A DNA stretch of 64,000 bases from Primula veris (lineage: Eukaryota; Streptophyta; Magnoliopsida; Ericales; Primulaceae). The position numbers and the translations under genes were made by a program. Under the pieces are notes generated by a model, which saw only the letters and a list, made by a program, of their open reading frames with translations, was not told where the DNA came from and ran no database searches. Shown here in pieces: positions 22,304-34,701 of this stretch. Location: assembly GCA_963682055.1 (NCBI GenBank), contig OY821747.1, positions 27,960,126-28,024,125 on the forward strand, given 5' to 3'. Within the stretch, counting starts at the first letter, position 1, and the number at the start of each line of letters is the position of its first letter.

Positions 22304-24064
22304 ATTGATCATGCCTAACATTTTGTTAACTGATTTGGAGAAAGCTCTTGCAGTCTTGCTACTCAAAATGAACTCTGTTTCATCATGACTCAAACGAGAC
22401 CATAGTCTCAATGAGTGATAGAATACTATACTAAAATACATGATTTATTATCGGTTTTAATATTTATTTATTAACAATAAATGATTTATTTGAAAATAAA
22501 TTTGAGTAATATTATATATATTATTTATCTGTACATGTGTTTTATTTTGTATAGTAATTGATTTGGTGTGTAGAATACGGTTTACACACGGAATATCAAA
22601 TCACCGGTTCTAACAGAATATGTATATTTTATCGTTAATAACGTTAGATGCATTGCACAATCATCGGTATAATTGTAGTATAAAATTTTAGTAGGTATGT
22701 TTTGACTACAGAGAACGATTGAGTTACGACTGTTTGTGCTAGTATAATTAGAGTATATTGAAGATGACAAAATTGCATTATTTTATGATACTGACCGGAA
22801 TAAAATAATTATATAAAGAATTATTGTGATTACTTATACTAATAATCTCTATATTATTTTCGATACACATGTTTAGAATGTATACTGCTTTGATTTGCAA
22901 TGAGTGAGATTTGTTGTGCTCAACAAACCTCTACGTTGGGCAGCAACATTATTTATATGATGTGTATCTATAATCGACGGAATTCACGTCACTTAAAAAG
23001 GATTGATGATATCCGCTCGAGAAGATTATAAGTTTTGTTTGTGTCAAATTTTGCAAGTGAATTTTATATCCGATAAAACAAATAAGTTAAGTGGTAAAAT
23101 TGAGAAAATAATATGCCAAGTAAAATAATTGACAGTAATTATTTACTCGGTAAATATATGTAATCTTAACGTGTGGAGATATTTAATTATTTAATAATGT
23201 GCTCTCAAATATTATTTGAGAAGTAATAAAAGTGCAATTATATTCTCTAGTAAAAATGAATATAATTTACTGATAGAAATATTAAAATTGATAAAGTATT
23301 AATTAGATGATACTATATTAATCTGGTTAATAAGATTATATGATATTTATTAATTAAATACTAATTTAAGTAGAATTAGAGTTGTATGTTAAGTAGAAGT
23401 CTATTCGTTCTTTTGCACTGTGTTCATGTTATAGCCTATATATACTATTCATATGCTAAAAAGATACAAGCTCCATTACTCAGATATTAGAGTTAGGGTT
23501 TTCTAACAGTTTTGAGAGTCTAACTCTCTAAAAGTAAGACTAAGAGAAATACCTATAATAAAAATACAATAAAAGATCAAATATGATCTACCTGTACCGT
23601 GAGTTATTTCTCTATCGTTTTTATATAATCCACATACACTATATAATCAGGATTTAAGACAAGTTTTCTGCTGAAAAATCAAAGGTGTATCTAAAAATGA
23701 CATGAATAAACTTTTGTGCATAAATAGAGCATATAAGCTTTAGAATGAAACAAAAATTAACATATAATTTATTTTGAAGAGGTCATAAACTTATATTTTG
23801 TCTAGATTTGTGGCAAGAAAAGAGCAGCGTCTACATTTATTTGATGCCCAACAAAATTTCCTGAATAGTTGAATTAATGGTGGTCATATGATCGATTATC
23901 GCCTAACCCACCATTAATTATAATATTATGCATTCATAAACTAGAGATATTTTTTATAAAGAAAATTTGACTGCATTTCCAAATCCAAATTGTACTGGTC
24001 AAAGTATTTTTAAATTATGTTTTGTGAGATAAAATGTCTACAAAATATATACAAATTAGTTGAT
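22304..24064. other. AT-rich intergenic DNA
   Basis: No gene, RNA or bounded repeat was recognised. Confidence 0.5.
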
Positions 24065-24068
24065 CAAA

Positions 24069-24462
24069 ACATCTATATAGAGCGGTTCAGTTTGTTGCAG
24101 TTTGAGTCCAATACAAAGCAAACCATGTAAAAAATGAGTGGTTCGGTTTGCTATGCGTTGATGAAATTTCAACCCAATCCAATCCATTTTAAGCGGTTTG
24201 GCGTGTTGGGTTCGTGGTTTGTTCATTTTGGTCCTTAAATTTAAATAAATACAAATTCAACTCAAACATCTATATAGAGCGGTTCAGTTTGTTGCAGTTT
24301 GAGTCCAATACAAAGCAAACCATGTAAAAAATGAGTGGTTCGGTTTGCTATGCGTTGATGAAATTTCAACCCAACCCAATCCATTTTAAGCGGTTTGGCG
24401 TGTTGGGTTCGTGGTTTGTTCATTTTGGTCCTTAAATTTAAATAAATACAAATTCAACTCAA
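24069..24462. repeat. 197-bp direct tandem duplication, two near-identical copies
   Basis: 'atctatatagagcggttcag' occurs at 24071 and again at 24268. The two units run to 'caaattcaactca' with one visible substitution (caatcc versus cacccc context near 24177 and 24374). The unit is rich in GCGGTTTGG words and belongs to the CGGTTT/AACCG repeat class that continues to about 24990. Confidence 0.92.
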
Positions 24463-24819
24463 AAATATAAAAATGAAACTCGAAAAAATAAAAAGTCAAA
24501 AGTCAAAAATTTCAAAATTAAACATTTACAAACTAAAACATAGTTACACAATACATGCACAAGATTAATAGATTGACATAACATTTTTTATTCATGCCCA
24601 TTTCGCCGCTAAAATAAAATAGAAACGAGCAATAAAAAATTAAACATGCGACATAAAACCATAAAATATCCAAACAACTTAAAGTTGTAAATTAAAAGAT
24701 TGTGTAATCCGAAATTTTATGTGCTTTGATTGATCACACAATCTATGAGGTTAAATGGTTTGTAATATATATTTGATTATTGATATTTATATTTAATCGT
24801 TCATATGTATATTTAATTG

Positions 24820-24995
24820 ATTTATATTTTTTACGGTTCAGCGGTTTGAAAATTTTAACCGAACCAACCCGTTTATAATAAATTCGGTGCAGTTTGGTTC
24901 GTGTTGATATTTTAAAATTTTCAACCCAACACAACCCATGACGGGTTGGTTTGGGTTGCGGTTTGGGACGGTTTGGTATGAGTTTTTGCCCACCC
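24820..24995. repeat. CGGTTTGG/CCAACCC-rich repeat end
   Basis: Alternating 'cggtttg', 'gaaccaacccg', 'cggtgcagtttggttcg' and 'caacccaacacaaccca' words, partly self-complementary, ending near 'gcccaccctacc'. Together with the duplication at 24069 it may form the two ends of one old element. I found no target duplication. Confidence 0.5.
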
Positions 24996-25644
24996 TACCT
25001 ATATATACTCACAAGGAAACACGCACATAAATAATTGTTTCCGGATCTGAATTTTCACTTGAACTATAGAATCAGTTCACAAATTAATTGAAATTATCAC
25101 TTAAAACTCTAAAACATTTAAATTTGGTTGTATCAGTATATAGCTTCGGCAAGCAAAGACAATCAATTTAATAATTTTTCAAATCATGAGATTTAATTTA
25201 AGAAATAAGTGTTACCGTTAGTAGACGTATATATATATATATATGTCTTCTTAACTTAGTTATGATTATCTGGTTATAAGAAAAAGAAAACTTGTGTTAC
25301 ATTTGCCGAGACTTTAATTTGATGTATATGTATTTAGTTCAATAAACTGGAATTTAATTGACACGTGCATCCGAAAATCTGACTTGTTTTATAATTAAAC
25401 TACAAATAGTTAATAATTAAGTGAATTAAATATAAATAATGTATAACATGGCATTGCATTATTAAGAAAAAAAATCAATTTCTCGAGCAAAGTTATGGAA
25501 ACTAACTTCAAAACGTGTCCATTTATATATTACCTTGGTTACGAAATAAATTTGTAATACCAAAATGCTGCAGTGGCTTTCATTTTCTTCGTACCAAGAT
25601 AGGAATAATGAAAAATCAAATAAGATAATCACATTATTTTAACT

Positions 25645-25965
25645 AGGGTCGGGTTCAGTCCGGTTCGATTCGGTTTTTAGGAAAACCGAAACCAAACCGA
25701 TTTTTCGGTTTCGTTTTTTCGGTTTTCGGTCTCTTTATTTTTTGGACCGAATCGAACCGGTTTGTTTCGGTCCGATTTCGGTATTTTGGTTTTTCTTCGA
25801 GTTTTTTCGGTCTTTTCAGTTTTTTTGGGTCTTTTTCGAGGTTTTTCGTTTTTTTTCCGGTTTTTCAATTTTTTTCGGTATTGTTTTATTGTAAATCGAA
25901 ACCGATCTAAAAAAGTTTCGGTTTTTCGGTTCGATTTGTTTTTTTCGGATTTGGGCCTGGCCCTA
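25645..25965. repeat. CGGTTTTTCGG low-complexity block
   Basis: About 320 bp made largely of 'cggttt', 'ttcggt' and 'ttttcg' words on the + strand, with a few complementary 'aaaccgaaacc' words at the start and near 25895. This gives it weak hairpin potential. The long open frames on both strands are a by-product of the composition and are not genes. Confidence 0.8.
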
Positions 25966-26004
25966 ATTTTAACCATGAGTTACTATATGATAGATACTAC
26001 CATA

Positions 26005-26241
26005 TCCTCCGTATGTTCTTAATTAATTGTTTATTACGAAACTATGTGTAATTTTAACCGGCCAATCACTTATATTAAAATTGTCGGAATTAAATTTTTC
26101 AAAAATTAATTATATAGTTCAAATATTAAATTATATGATTTAGATTTAAAAAAATTCATTTCGACAATTTTGATACATATTATAACCCGATTAAAATTGC
26201 ACGTAATTTTCTAAAGGACAATTAATTGAGAACGAAAAGAG
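26005..26241. mobile_element. Stowaway-like foldback MITE, copy 3
   Basis: Starts 'tcctccgtatgttcttaatt' after TA and ends 'aattgagaacgaaaagag' before TA (26242-26243). Interior 'aattttaaccggccaatcac' and 'ttaaaattgtcgg' pair with 'cgacaattttgata' and 'cgattaaaattgcacg'. 237 bp, non-coding, about 1 kb upstream of the SHI-type gene. Confidence 0.85.
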
Positions 26242-26245
26242 TATA

Positions 26246-26440
26246 ATTACTACAAAAAAATACTCAAATAGCGACAGTATTAGTGACGGTATTTTTTGTT
26301 ACGAGCTTATTAGCGACGGTTTTTATGACGATTTTGTGACAGTTTAGTCAATTTGCAACAGATTTGTGACATATTTTTAAATTAGTGACAGACTTGTGAC
26401 AGGTTTTAACTCTCACTAAATCAATCATTATTTTGTAATG
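26246..26440. repeat. GTGACAG/GCGACGG subterminal-type repeat
   Basis: Starts 'ctacaaaaaaatactcaaat' followed by repeated 'agcgac(a/g)gt', 'gtgacgg', 'gtgacag' and 'acttgtgacagg' words. The same word set, including 'gtgacagacttgt', recurs at about 60065-60195. Clusters of short repeats next to a (C)ACTACAAAAAA end resemble a CACTA-type terminus, but only one end is visible. Confidence 0.55.
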
Positions 26441-26639
26441 AATGTTTGATAACATATATTTTCAAAACTTCAGTAAAAAAAACATCAGCACGTCAAAATT
26501 GCAGGAATAACCATGATTATTATCAAAAACCATTTCTTAAACTTTTACTATATATTGAGGAAGGTAGGATCATTTGGTTATAAAAAAAAAACTCCAAATA
26601 AAAAATAGACTACTTATTAAAGTAAGAAAAAAGTGGACA

Positions 26640-26649
26640 GCCACGTGGC
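26640..26649. promoter_or_regulatory. Palindromic G-box (GCCACGTGGC)
   Basis: A perfect 10-bp palindrome around CACGTG, about 580 bp upstream of the start codon of the SHI-type gene. Extended G-boxes of this kind bind bZIP and bHLH factors in plants. Whether it acts on this gene is inference from position. Confidence 0.5.
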
Positions 26650-26715
26650 AAAACACCATCCGTGAGATATGGTAACAGCAAAAAGGATCACCAAATTACA
26701 CAGTGGATGTAATTC

Positions 26716-26721
<6 letters not shown>

Positions 26722-26749
<28 letters not shown>
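26722..26749. repeat. (AAT)n microsatellite
   Basis: About nine AAT units, about 480 bp before the SHI-type start codon, followed by a GAGAGA and (GTGTTT)n stretch to 26830. Confidence 0.92.
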
Positions 26750-26914
26750 TCAAGAAAGATACACTCTCACACACATAAACATATAGATACAGAGAGAGAA
26801 AGTGTGTGTTTGTGTTTGTGTTTGTGTGTGATCTGGTTTCATTCTCAACAACTGATCACTCAAGGCACAGAGACAAAAATAAATTTAAAGTTACCAAAAA
26901 AAAATAGTGCTGCT

Positions 26915-26945
26915 TTTAGAGCCCTTGGCGGCGTAGCAGAGCTGT
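26915..26945 (+). promoter_or_regulatory. GCC-box-like element of SHI/STY genes
   Basis: The sequence 'agagcccttggcggcgtagc' spans about 26918-26937, with its GGCGGCG core (CGCCGCC on the other strand) at 26927-26933, about 290 bp before the start codon. It is a GC island in very AT-rich surroundings. Arabidopsis SHI/STY genes are known to depend on a GCC-box-like element for expression in aerial auxin-producing zones, and AP2/ERF factors have been linked to it. The match of core and position to this gene family makes the assignment likely. Confidence 0.75.
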
Positions 26946-27172
26946 AATTCCACGCCTTAAATGCATATAGATATATAGATATATACATTACTTACATATT
27001 ATTATTATTACTACTACTATTACTACTTGAATAACTCTACACCAAGAAAATAAAAAAAAATAAAAACTACCACCTAAATTCCCACTACTCCTCTATACAA
27101 ATATATACATATATGTGTCTATACAAAGAGAAGGAATTATATTCAAAGTAACTAGGGGCTGCCTCTTGGGCT

Positions 27173-27244
27173 ATGGATTGTCAGCCAATTGTGTTGATAT
27201 TTAGGTTGTTGTTAACTATCCCATGGCTTCTTTTTTCTCTCTAG
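27173..27244 (+). CDS. Upstream ORF overlapping the SHI-type start codon
   Basis: A 23-codon frame starts at ATG 27173 and stops at TAG 27242-27244. It overlaps the main ATG at 27223 in a different frame (+2). The encoded peptide, starting MDCQPIVLIF, is hydrophobic and unfamiliar. If it lies in the transcript, ribosomes that use it would pass the main start, so it would lower translation. That it lies in the leader is likely but not shown. Confidence 0.5.
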   Translation: MDCQPIVLIFRLLLTIPWLLFSL

Positions 27245-29210
27245 GAGGTGCAACAACTAGTACTAATAACAACAATAATCCTAATAACAATCCTAGCAAT
27301 AATAATCCTCAAGGTGAGATCACTCCTGAAAATAACTGGTTCTTGTTTCGGAATGAAGAGATTCAGTACAAGGGTTTCGAGATTTGGCAAGATACCAATA
27401 ACGAGACTCCTCAAGGCCTTGTACATCGTCCTAACCATCCGCTCCATGACCTTTACTCGGGTGCCGGTGCCCTTGCAATGGGCCCCGCAGGCACCGGAGG
27501 AATTAGGTAATTATTTTATTTGTTTTTATTAGTGATTAATTAGCATTTCTTGTGCTTTTTAAATCGATTTTTATTTTTGTTTACTTTTAAGTCATAATTC
27601 TCTTCGTAATTTGTGAAATTTAATGATTTGACACTCCAACACGTAACCATATTTTGATTATAATATGTTTGAAAGAGTGATCTTACATTTTATAGATGAT
27701 ATCATTTCTTGAATGTTTTACTTGATTCTACTATTTGTTTTGATATAGTCACAAAACTTTGTTATAATTTGGTTTAAATATTAATTTAAAATTAGTGGTT
27801 TGACATATCATAAATGATATCATTTCTTGAACATTTTATTTGATTCTATTTTTTTTGATAGTCACAAAACTTTGTTATAATTTGCTTAAAATAATAATTG
27901 AAAGTTTCCCCCTTTTTTTAAAAAAATTATATTTTATTTGTATTTCAGGACGCCGTTTGATCTGATGAGGAGTGGAGGGGGAGGCAGCGGGGGGTCGGGA
28001 GGTGGGATCAGCTGTCAAGACTGCGGGAACCAAGCCAAGAAAGATTGCACGCATATGAGGTGTCGTACTTGTTGCAAGAGTCGAGGGTTTCATTGTTCGA
28101 CCCACGTGAAGAGCACGTGGGTCCCTGCGGCCAAACGGAGGGAACGCCAGCAACAACTGGCGTCTCTTGGTCATGGGGAGAGGGAAGGGAGTGGCGGCAA
28201 GCGGATGAGGGAGAGCGGTGGGACTAGCTCTCTCGCAGTTGGTGGTGCTGGTACTAGTACGAGTCGCTTAGCCATTCATGCTTCAGGTACTTAATTAGGT
28301 TTGCTTACAAGCTAGTACTAACAAATTTCTTGAAAGTGAACACTTTTGTAGAAATTGTCCTAGTATTATTATGAATTTTTGTGTATGTAACATCAATATC
28401 CCAAGTATCGTATAATAATTATGTCAAAAACTGATTTCAGGCATGTGTATTGTTGGAAACGCGTGAAATTTAATGTATAACGCTAAAGGAAACGAAAGTA
28501 TTTAAATTTAGGGTTTCAATAGTTGAAGTTTTAATCGTTGTTTTTTTTTTCATTCAAGCTTCTCTTTAATTATCTTTTAAGTCAATTTTCTTGAAATAAA
28601 TTTATCTTAAGTTCGATTTTGTCAACTGAAAACTTGAATCTTTCTTCTGGAAACAAATCTCCTAAAAATCAATCACATAGAATTGAGTGTACAATTTTTA
28701 AGGTAACTACTGCTAGTGGAATTCCTATAAAAAAAGTTATAAAGTAATGATAAACACAAGAAAAAGTACCAAATCTTACTTACGATCTATAGCAGCATTT
28801 AATAAATATTTTTCTCTTTTTAATTTTTATTAGCATTGGAGATTGGAAATTTTCCAGCAGAAGTGAACTCATCCGCAACGTTCCGCTGTGTACGCGTAAG
28901 CGCTATTGACGACGCAGATGACCAGATTGCATACCAAACAGCTGTGAACATAGGTGGACACGTATTTAAAGGTATACTATACGATCAAGGCTCTGAAAAT
29001 CAGTATGTAGCCGGAGACACCTCTTCCGGTACAGCTGGAGGAGGGCTTAACTTGATTACTGGTGCCACCGCTTCTGCCACGTCCGCAGCCGCCACATCAG
29101 CAGCCGCAGGTTCTTCCGTAGCCGGTTTTCTTGACCCTAATTCTGTTTACCAACAACCCCTTAACTCTTTCATTTACGGTACGCAATTCTTCCCCCAGAC
29201 GAGATCTTAG
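27223..29210 (+). CDS. SHI: SHI/STYLISH (SRS) family zinc-finger transcription factor
   Basis: SHI/STY proteins are plant nuclear activators that promote auxin synthesis and style, stamen and leaf development. Exons are 27223-27506, 27949-28286 and 28834-29210, with GT-AG introns, giving 332 residues. The start MASFFSLGG is the family's usual N terminus and is followed by a poly-Asn stretch. Residues 117-147 form the RING-like finger: [19 protein letters not shown] and FHCSTH, with all Cys and His present. A basic [11 protein letters not shown] segment follows, likely for nuclear import. Exon 3 holds [11 protein letters not shown], then the IGGH motif at 247-250 within [15 protein letters not shown], used for dimerisation. 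An Ala/Ser/Thr-rich tail ends in [10 protein letters not shown], as in SHI and STY1. It is intact. The extra intron inside the coding region (three exons) should be checked against cDNA, although both joins keep frame and motifs. The family is certain; the exact paralogue is not. Confidence 0.96.
27698..27900. repeat. ~118-bp tandem duplication inside SHI intron 1
   Basis: 'gatatcatttcttgaa' at 27698 and again at about 27816 is followed in both copies by 'ttttatttgattcta', 'gatatagtcacaaaactttg' (the second copy lacks a few bases) and 'ttataatttg'. The copies differ by a small number of substitutions and one short deletion. Confidence 0.85.
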
Positions 29211-31352
29211 AAGAAAAAATTTGAAAAAAACTGAAAAAAAAAAAAACAACCCTACTCCTTTTCTCTTTCTATAGAACTAAATTTCTTTTGTTATGGGGAT
29301 TAAGTAGAGAAGCTCATTTTTATTTTTAGTGTTGATCTCTTTATTGTGAACTCTCTCAGTCAAATTAAGTTAACTTATGTTGTTCCACTTATTTGTTCAT
29401 GTTGGTGTATAATGGGAGTGGAGTATGGGGAGATTCTTTTGTCCCTATTGTTTGTTTTGTTTTTCACGTTACATAATATACTTTATTTCTCTCTATATTA
29501 AATTTTCTCTCTCTATATTGAATTTAGTTTGAGGGATTTTGTTTAGATTTGATATGATTGAAACAGCTTTTGTTTTTATTTTTCCGTGTTATGTGTAACC
29601 TTGCCGGCTTTAAATCGGGGTTTTCTTGTTGGTTTGTACAAATGTTGAATGAGGTCTTATTAGTACTCTTTACTTTGGGTATGGGTATGGGTAATGCATG
29701 AGCATTGCTTATTCATTCATGAATCATGTTCAAATTAATGAACTACTCACCTTTAAAACGCAGAAAACTTTTTTATTTTGAAATGCTAGATCTTTTTCGT
29801 ATGTAAAGTTTCTTAAATTGTTTTATTTTTCTGAATGATAGATCTTTTGAAATATACCGTGTTTTTTGTACATAATAAAGTCCTTTATTTTCAAAATAGT
29901 TTTAGTTTTCTGAATGCATGATAGATCTTTTGAAATACCGTGTTTTTTGTACATAATAAAGTCCTTTATTTTCAAATTAGTTTTAGTTCTACTTTATTTA
30001 ATAGATGCACAGAGGAATTGTTACATTCTTCTTTTTATACAATTGTTGGGAAAAACCAGAATTTTCATTTAGTTATTGTTTAAAATAAAAAAAAATGGGG
30101 GAAACCAATTTTTTAACACTCAATTCATGTTGAAATAGTTGAGTACTATTTCCTTTAGTTTCATAAAATGCTAAGATTTGTTTGATGGAGATCCAATCAA
30201 ACATTTATAAGTTGGAATTATTTCATAATTTGTTCTTAGTAAACCTCTGTAGGATTTTGTAATACAATATCAAACCCAATGAAGTTCGTATCACTTATTA
30301 ATATATGAATTTTTCTTCGTTGTACTATGGCTTAGTGTCATAATTTATCAAGCTTTTTGTATTAAGATTTGGAAACGCAAAAACAACCCCCTCAATATAT
30401 CATCTTCTATTCAGAAGAATTCTTCACTAGCGAACTCGTATTTGGCTTGTAAAGTATATAGTTCATGTCAATTTGGTTTGAAGCGAACACGAACCGAAAA
30501 TCACAAGCACGGGGAACAAAAGAAAAAACTTCTATTCAGTCCATCTGAATCCTTAGATTTTGTTATGAATTATAGTATAACGGGAATAATTGAGTTTTGA
30601 GCTCTATAGGTGTTGTTTGCTTTTTTGCTTCGATAATGTCAGATTCTCTATAGTAATTTGATGTGAAGATATTTAAATTTATCGTTTTGATAGCGTTTGC
30701 AATTTTTATTTTCTCCAAAACTTAGTAAAAAGAACCCCAATCATTCACTATAAATTTTTGTTCATGCGTTATCATAGATACACATACACATTCGTAGACA
30801 CATTTATTTTTACTTCTTAGTATATTTAAATATTTCATTGGTGAATTTCTTTGTTTGTTGAATGGACACATAGATGTGACCTGCATAAAAAGAAGAGGAT
30901 ATGTTCATCATCTTGTGTGGTTGTACTATAAATGCTATTTGAAATTATATACACCAATCGGTGCAGTAAAAATATGATAATTGCCTTGATAATTCTGCAT
31001 TTCGTTATTGATAATTGTCATCATAATGCATGATTTGTCTCCAAGTACAGATATAGGGCCTGTTGGGGAAAAAAAGAAAGATTCGAAATTTTCCCTTATT
31101 TGCAAATTTTCTGATTCATATAACATGCAGTCATAATTTCACATAATTTTGACTGCGAAATTTGTCAATTTTAATACTTCTATTGATTGCTCACATCCCC
31201 ATAACGACCTTTCTATTTATGCAATTATGCAAATGACTATTAGCAAAAATGATACTACTGTCTGGGGGTATTGGAAATTTGGCATCTCTTTCTTGTTTTT
31301 ACTTATTTGTGACTGACCCATGATTATATGCGCAGTTGCATATTTACATTAA
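29211..31352. other. 3' flank of the SHI-type gene and intergenic DNA
   Basis: The first few hundred bases are probably 3' UTR. It contains the 79-bp tandem duplication at 29829-29990. No other gene seen. Confidence 0.5.
29829..29990. repeat. ~79-bp tandem duplication downstream of the SHI-type gene
   Basis: 'ttctgaatg' then 'atagatcttttgaaat' then 'accgtgttttttgtacataa' and 'taaagtcctttattttcaaa' occur at 29829 and again at 29908, nearly identical with small indels. Confidence 0.88.
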
Positions 31353-31490
31353 AGTATGTATATAATTATGTGATAATTATGATATAGTTGTTTTAAATGT
31401 TATACCATGTACCGTGGTGTCATAAATTTCAGTATGTATATAATTATGTGATAATTATGGTAGTTGTTTTAAATGTGATTTACTAGTTTC
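31353..31490. repeat. 78-bp spaced direct duplication
   Basis: 'agtatgtatataattatgtg' plus 'ataattatg' and 'tagttgttttaaatgt' occurs at 31353 and 31431, with one small indel (atatag versus tag). Confidence 0.85.
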
Positions 31491-34400
31491 TCACTTTCCC
31501 ATAACTTGAGTAGTTCCTTGTTAAGAAATAAGTATTGAAAACATTATTCGACTTGTCTACTGTTATTTTACATTTTTTGTCTCCCATGGATGGTGTACTG
31601 GGAAATATATCCAAACATGTAGTTGCGCCGTTGAATCACATTTTGAAGAAATTCGAGTTCCATTTTGGAAACTTGAAAGAATAATATATTTAGCTTTCTT
31701 TTATTTATGTTACTTTTTTATAGTGTCTTTCAAATATGAATGGCTGCTAATGATTTTTTTTTTTAATGTACTTGATTTGTTTATTAAGTAGTAGTAACAA
31801 AATAGATTCATTGACTTCTAGAAAAAAAGTAAAAAAAAAAAAAATCGATATTTTTATGGAAAGTCTTTGGGGCCTGGGAGGGATATCATATTTTTTTTAT
31901 TCTTTTGGAAAATTATCGGATTAATTATTTGGTTTTCCAACTTGATACTATCTCGTTATTTCACAAAACTCTCCCAACTCTTTTAAAAACGCATATTGTG
32001 TAGTCACACCAATTAGAGAGAATCTAACCCGTAGACTTAGTTTACAAGTACATAGCCCAATTCGTAATTTAATTGACCTTTTGGTAAAATTGTATCCTTA
32101 AAAAGATACAATGTCTGATCATTATCTATGATGTTTATATTTGTTAATGATTCAAATTATACAGTAACTTCTTTTTTGGTACATGTTCAACTTCATGATG
32201 ACGTTGGTACTTTTTTAAAAAAAAAAAATTAAAGAAAATATTGTTTATCGGATTATGATGATGTTGGTAGTCGGTAGATTCTTGGAAGTGTATATGGTAC
32301 TCCCTCCTTTCTTCCTAAATAGTCGATCACTCTAATTTAGAATGTACATAAATAATTGATAACTTTTATTTAGTAAATAAATATTTCTAAATTTACTATT
32401 GTAACCATTTACTTACAAATACAATTTTTTGATATGACAGTATGTTCCTTTTTGTGGGTACTATAACTGTTTTGAAATATGTCTTAAAATTTATAGTATG
32501 AGAAGATTCTCTTTCATTTTGCTTGTGTAGTCATTCATAATTAATGGTTTTTGAAGTTGCAATAGGTAACAACTAATGTGGCACTATTGAATATATGACC
32601 CTTCTTTTGTTTTTGTTTTTTCACTTTTGAAACTTTTGGAGCTTTTGAGTGTGATTGAAAAGTTGACCACATGACTGGCTAGTATGTTCGTTTATAATTA
32701 GATATATTAATAAGTGGCCTTTTGTTTTACATGTTTATGGTTTCTTCACATTCTTATATGTAAGGATTTGAGAAATTTCGACTTCATATTCCAATTTGTT
32801 ACTATGAACATGAATCTAGGAGTAATAAACTTAAAGAGAGCGGTATATGATCAAGGAAATACATGAAATTTAGTTAGGTACATATTGCTAATTAAAAAAG
32901 AACTACTAACATGAGTTTATTTAAATACGGAAGTATAAATTCTATTTTAGGGAAGTGTTATTTTTGTACTCGTTTGTATTATTAACTTGGTTGGACAAAG
33001 GTGAAAGAAAAAGGCATAAGCTAATTTGTCTCGTTGCAAATTTGCAATGCATGCATAGGGCCAAAAACAAAGATTAGGGAATTTTCTTTTTGGCTTTTCC
33101 AATGAGCTTATACTACTGTTCTTGACATTTTTGCTTTAATAGAAGACACAGAGGAGACTTGAATGGTGATGAGAGACAATCTCTTAAATTTTTATGGCTA
33201 AAGAATTGTTTCTCACTTTTACCATTTTTTTACTTTCCTCGAGCATTGCAAAACTACTAATGCTCATCTGCTTTCTTTTTCTTACCTTCATTAAATGCTC
33301 ATCCGTACGTACATAATAACAGTATCTTTTTCAGATGGATTATATATATTATTATGCACCGTATATTATATTACCGTATAATATAGCTTAATTAATTAGT
33401 CGCCAAGGAAATTGATAAAAGTACTTTATTATTGTGCATGGGGATACTTGCATTATACAGTTATTTTTAACATTTGATTATCCAAAAAATATAATTAAGA
33501 TACTCCAGTAGTTTTTTTTTCTTCTTATAGATGAATTACCTAAATCATTACCTAAATCATCTGTGAGTAATTAAGAAAGAAATATCTTTCTTGATGAAAT
33601 CTTCATAAATCTTGTAGGTACAGCTACTACAATTTATTTGGTGCAAAGCCATGTATTGTCGTTAAAACGATTATTTCATCAGTAACTAATGGCCGCGATG
33701 ACCTTAATAAGCAGAATTCATGTCGTTAAAATGAGTATTTTCACTTGAAACTAATCTAATTTACTACCATATTTGTCATCTAATATAAAACTTATTTCGG
33801 TAATTTGTTGTGGTATGTACACCAGAACTAAAATTTACCAAATAATAATGGTACAACTCCGAATGTTGATTACATTTCAATAACCCCTTCAAACCTCACC
33901 CAAAAAAAATAGTCCTAAGCTAAGGCATAGATTGGTAATTAAGCAAGTTATTGTAACACCAAATTTCCCTGCAATTAGACAAAAGTATTTAGGGAAACAA
34001 TAATCATTTTGATGATAAACGTTGAAGTGATCAAGGAAAATATGTAAGTACTACAAGGTGCAGAGGAAAATATTAGAAACAAATAAGTTCCAATTCAACC
34101 CCAATAAATAAAAAGTGATAAATTCAATTGATATCGACGAGAATAGTCTTTTAAAAAAAGCGAATCTAGCTAAAAATTAGGTGGAGCCTTGGTAGGCGGA
34201 GGTAGGAGCCCGACTGATTAGGGGGTATTAAACGGATTAAACAGTGATTACACAAAACTAGACATGATTAGGCGTTGGGCGACTTTTTCCCGTTAACCAG
34301 TTAGGGCGTTCTAAAACATTAGATGAGAATGATATAATATAGAAAAAGATTATGTGTGTTCGCATGGATCGAAGCAATAGGGTATAAATTGGGGAAATTT

Positions 34401-34632
34401 GGGTTGCAAATGGTTTGTATAACAACGCATAAATGATTGGTACATAAAAACACTTTTAATATCAAAAAATATAATAGTTAATTCTTACTTAAGAATATGT
34501 GCACATGGAAAATACTAGGACAAAATTACGCTTATTGTTGCTACTTGATTCTTATGATTTTATTTCTTCCTAAAAATTTGACTTGAGCCAAATTTGATGA
34601 AGCTCTATGACGCTACTTGATTGAGTTTATAC

Positions 34633-34636
<4 letters not shown>
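31491..34636. other. AT-rich intergenic DNA
   Basis: No gene is supported. At about 32301 'tactccctcctttcttccta' looks like one Stowaway terminus, but I found no matching right end. Confidence 0.45.

Positions 34637-34696
<60 letters not shown>
34637..34696. repeat. (TA)n microsatellite, about 30 units
   Basis: Uninterrupted TA run of 60 bases in intergenic DNA. Confidence 0.95.

Positions 34697-34701
<5 letters not shown>

Noticed and set aside
25677..26022. Long open frames on both strands, Lys/Arg-rich or Phe-rich
   Set aside because: They arise from the CGGTTTTTC low-complexity repeat, and the composition explains both.
32301..32330. CTCCCTCC motif resembling a Stowaway end
   Set aside because: No inverted partner with a TA within about 500 bp.
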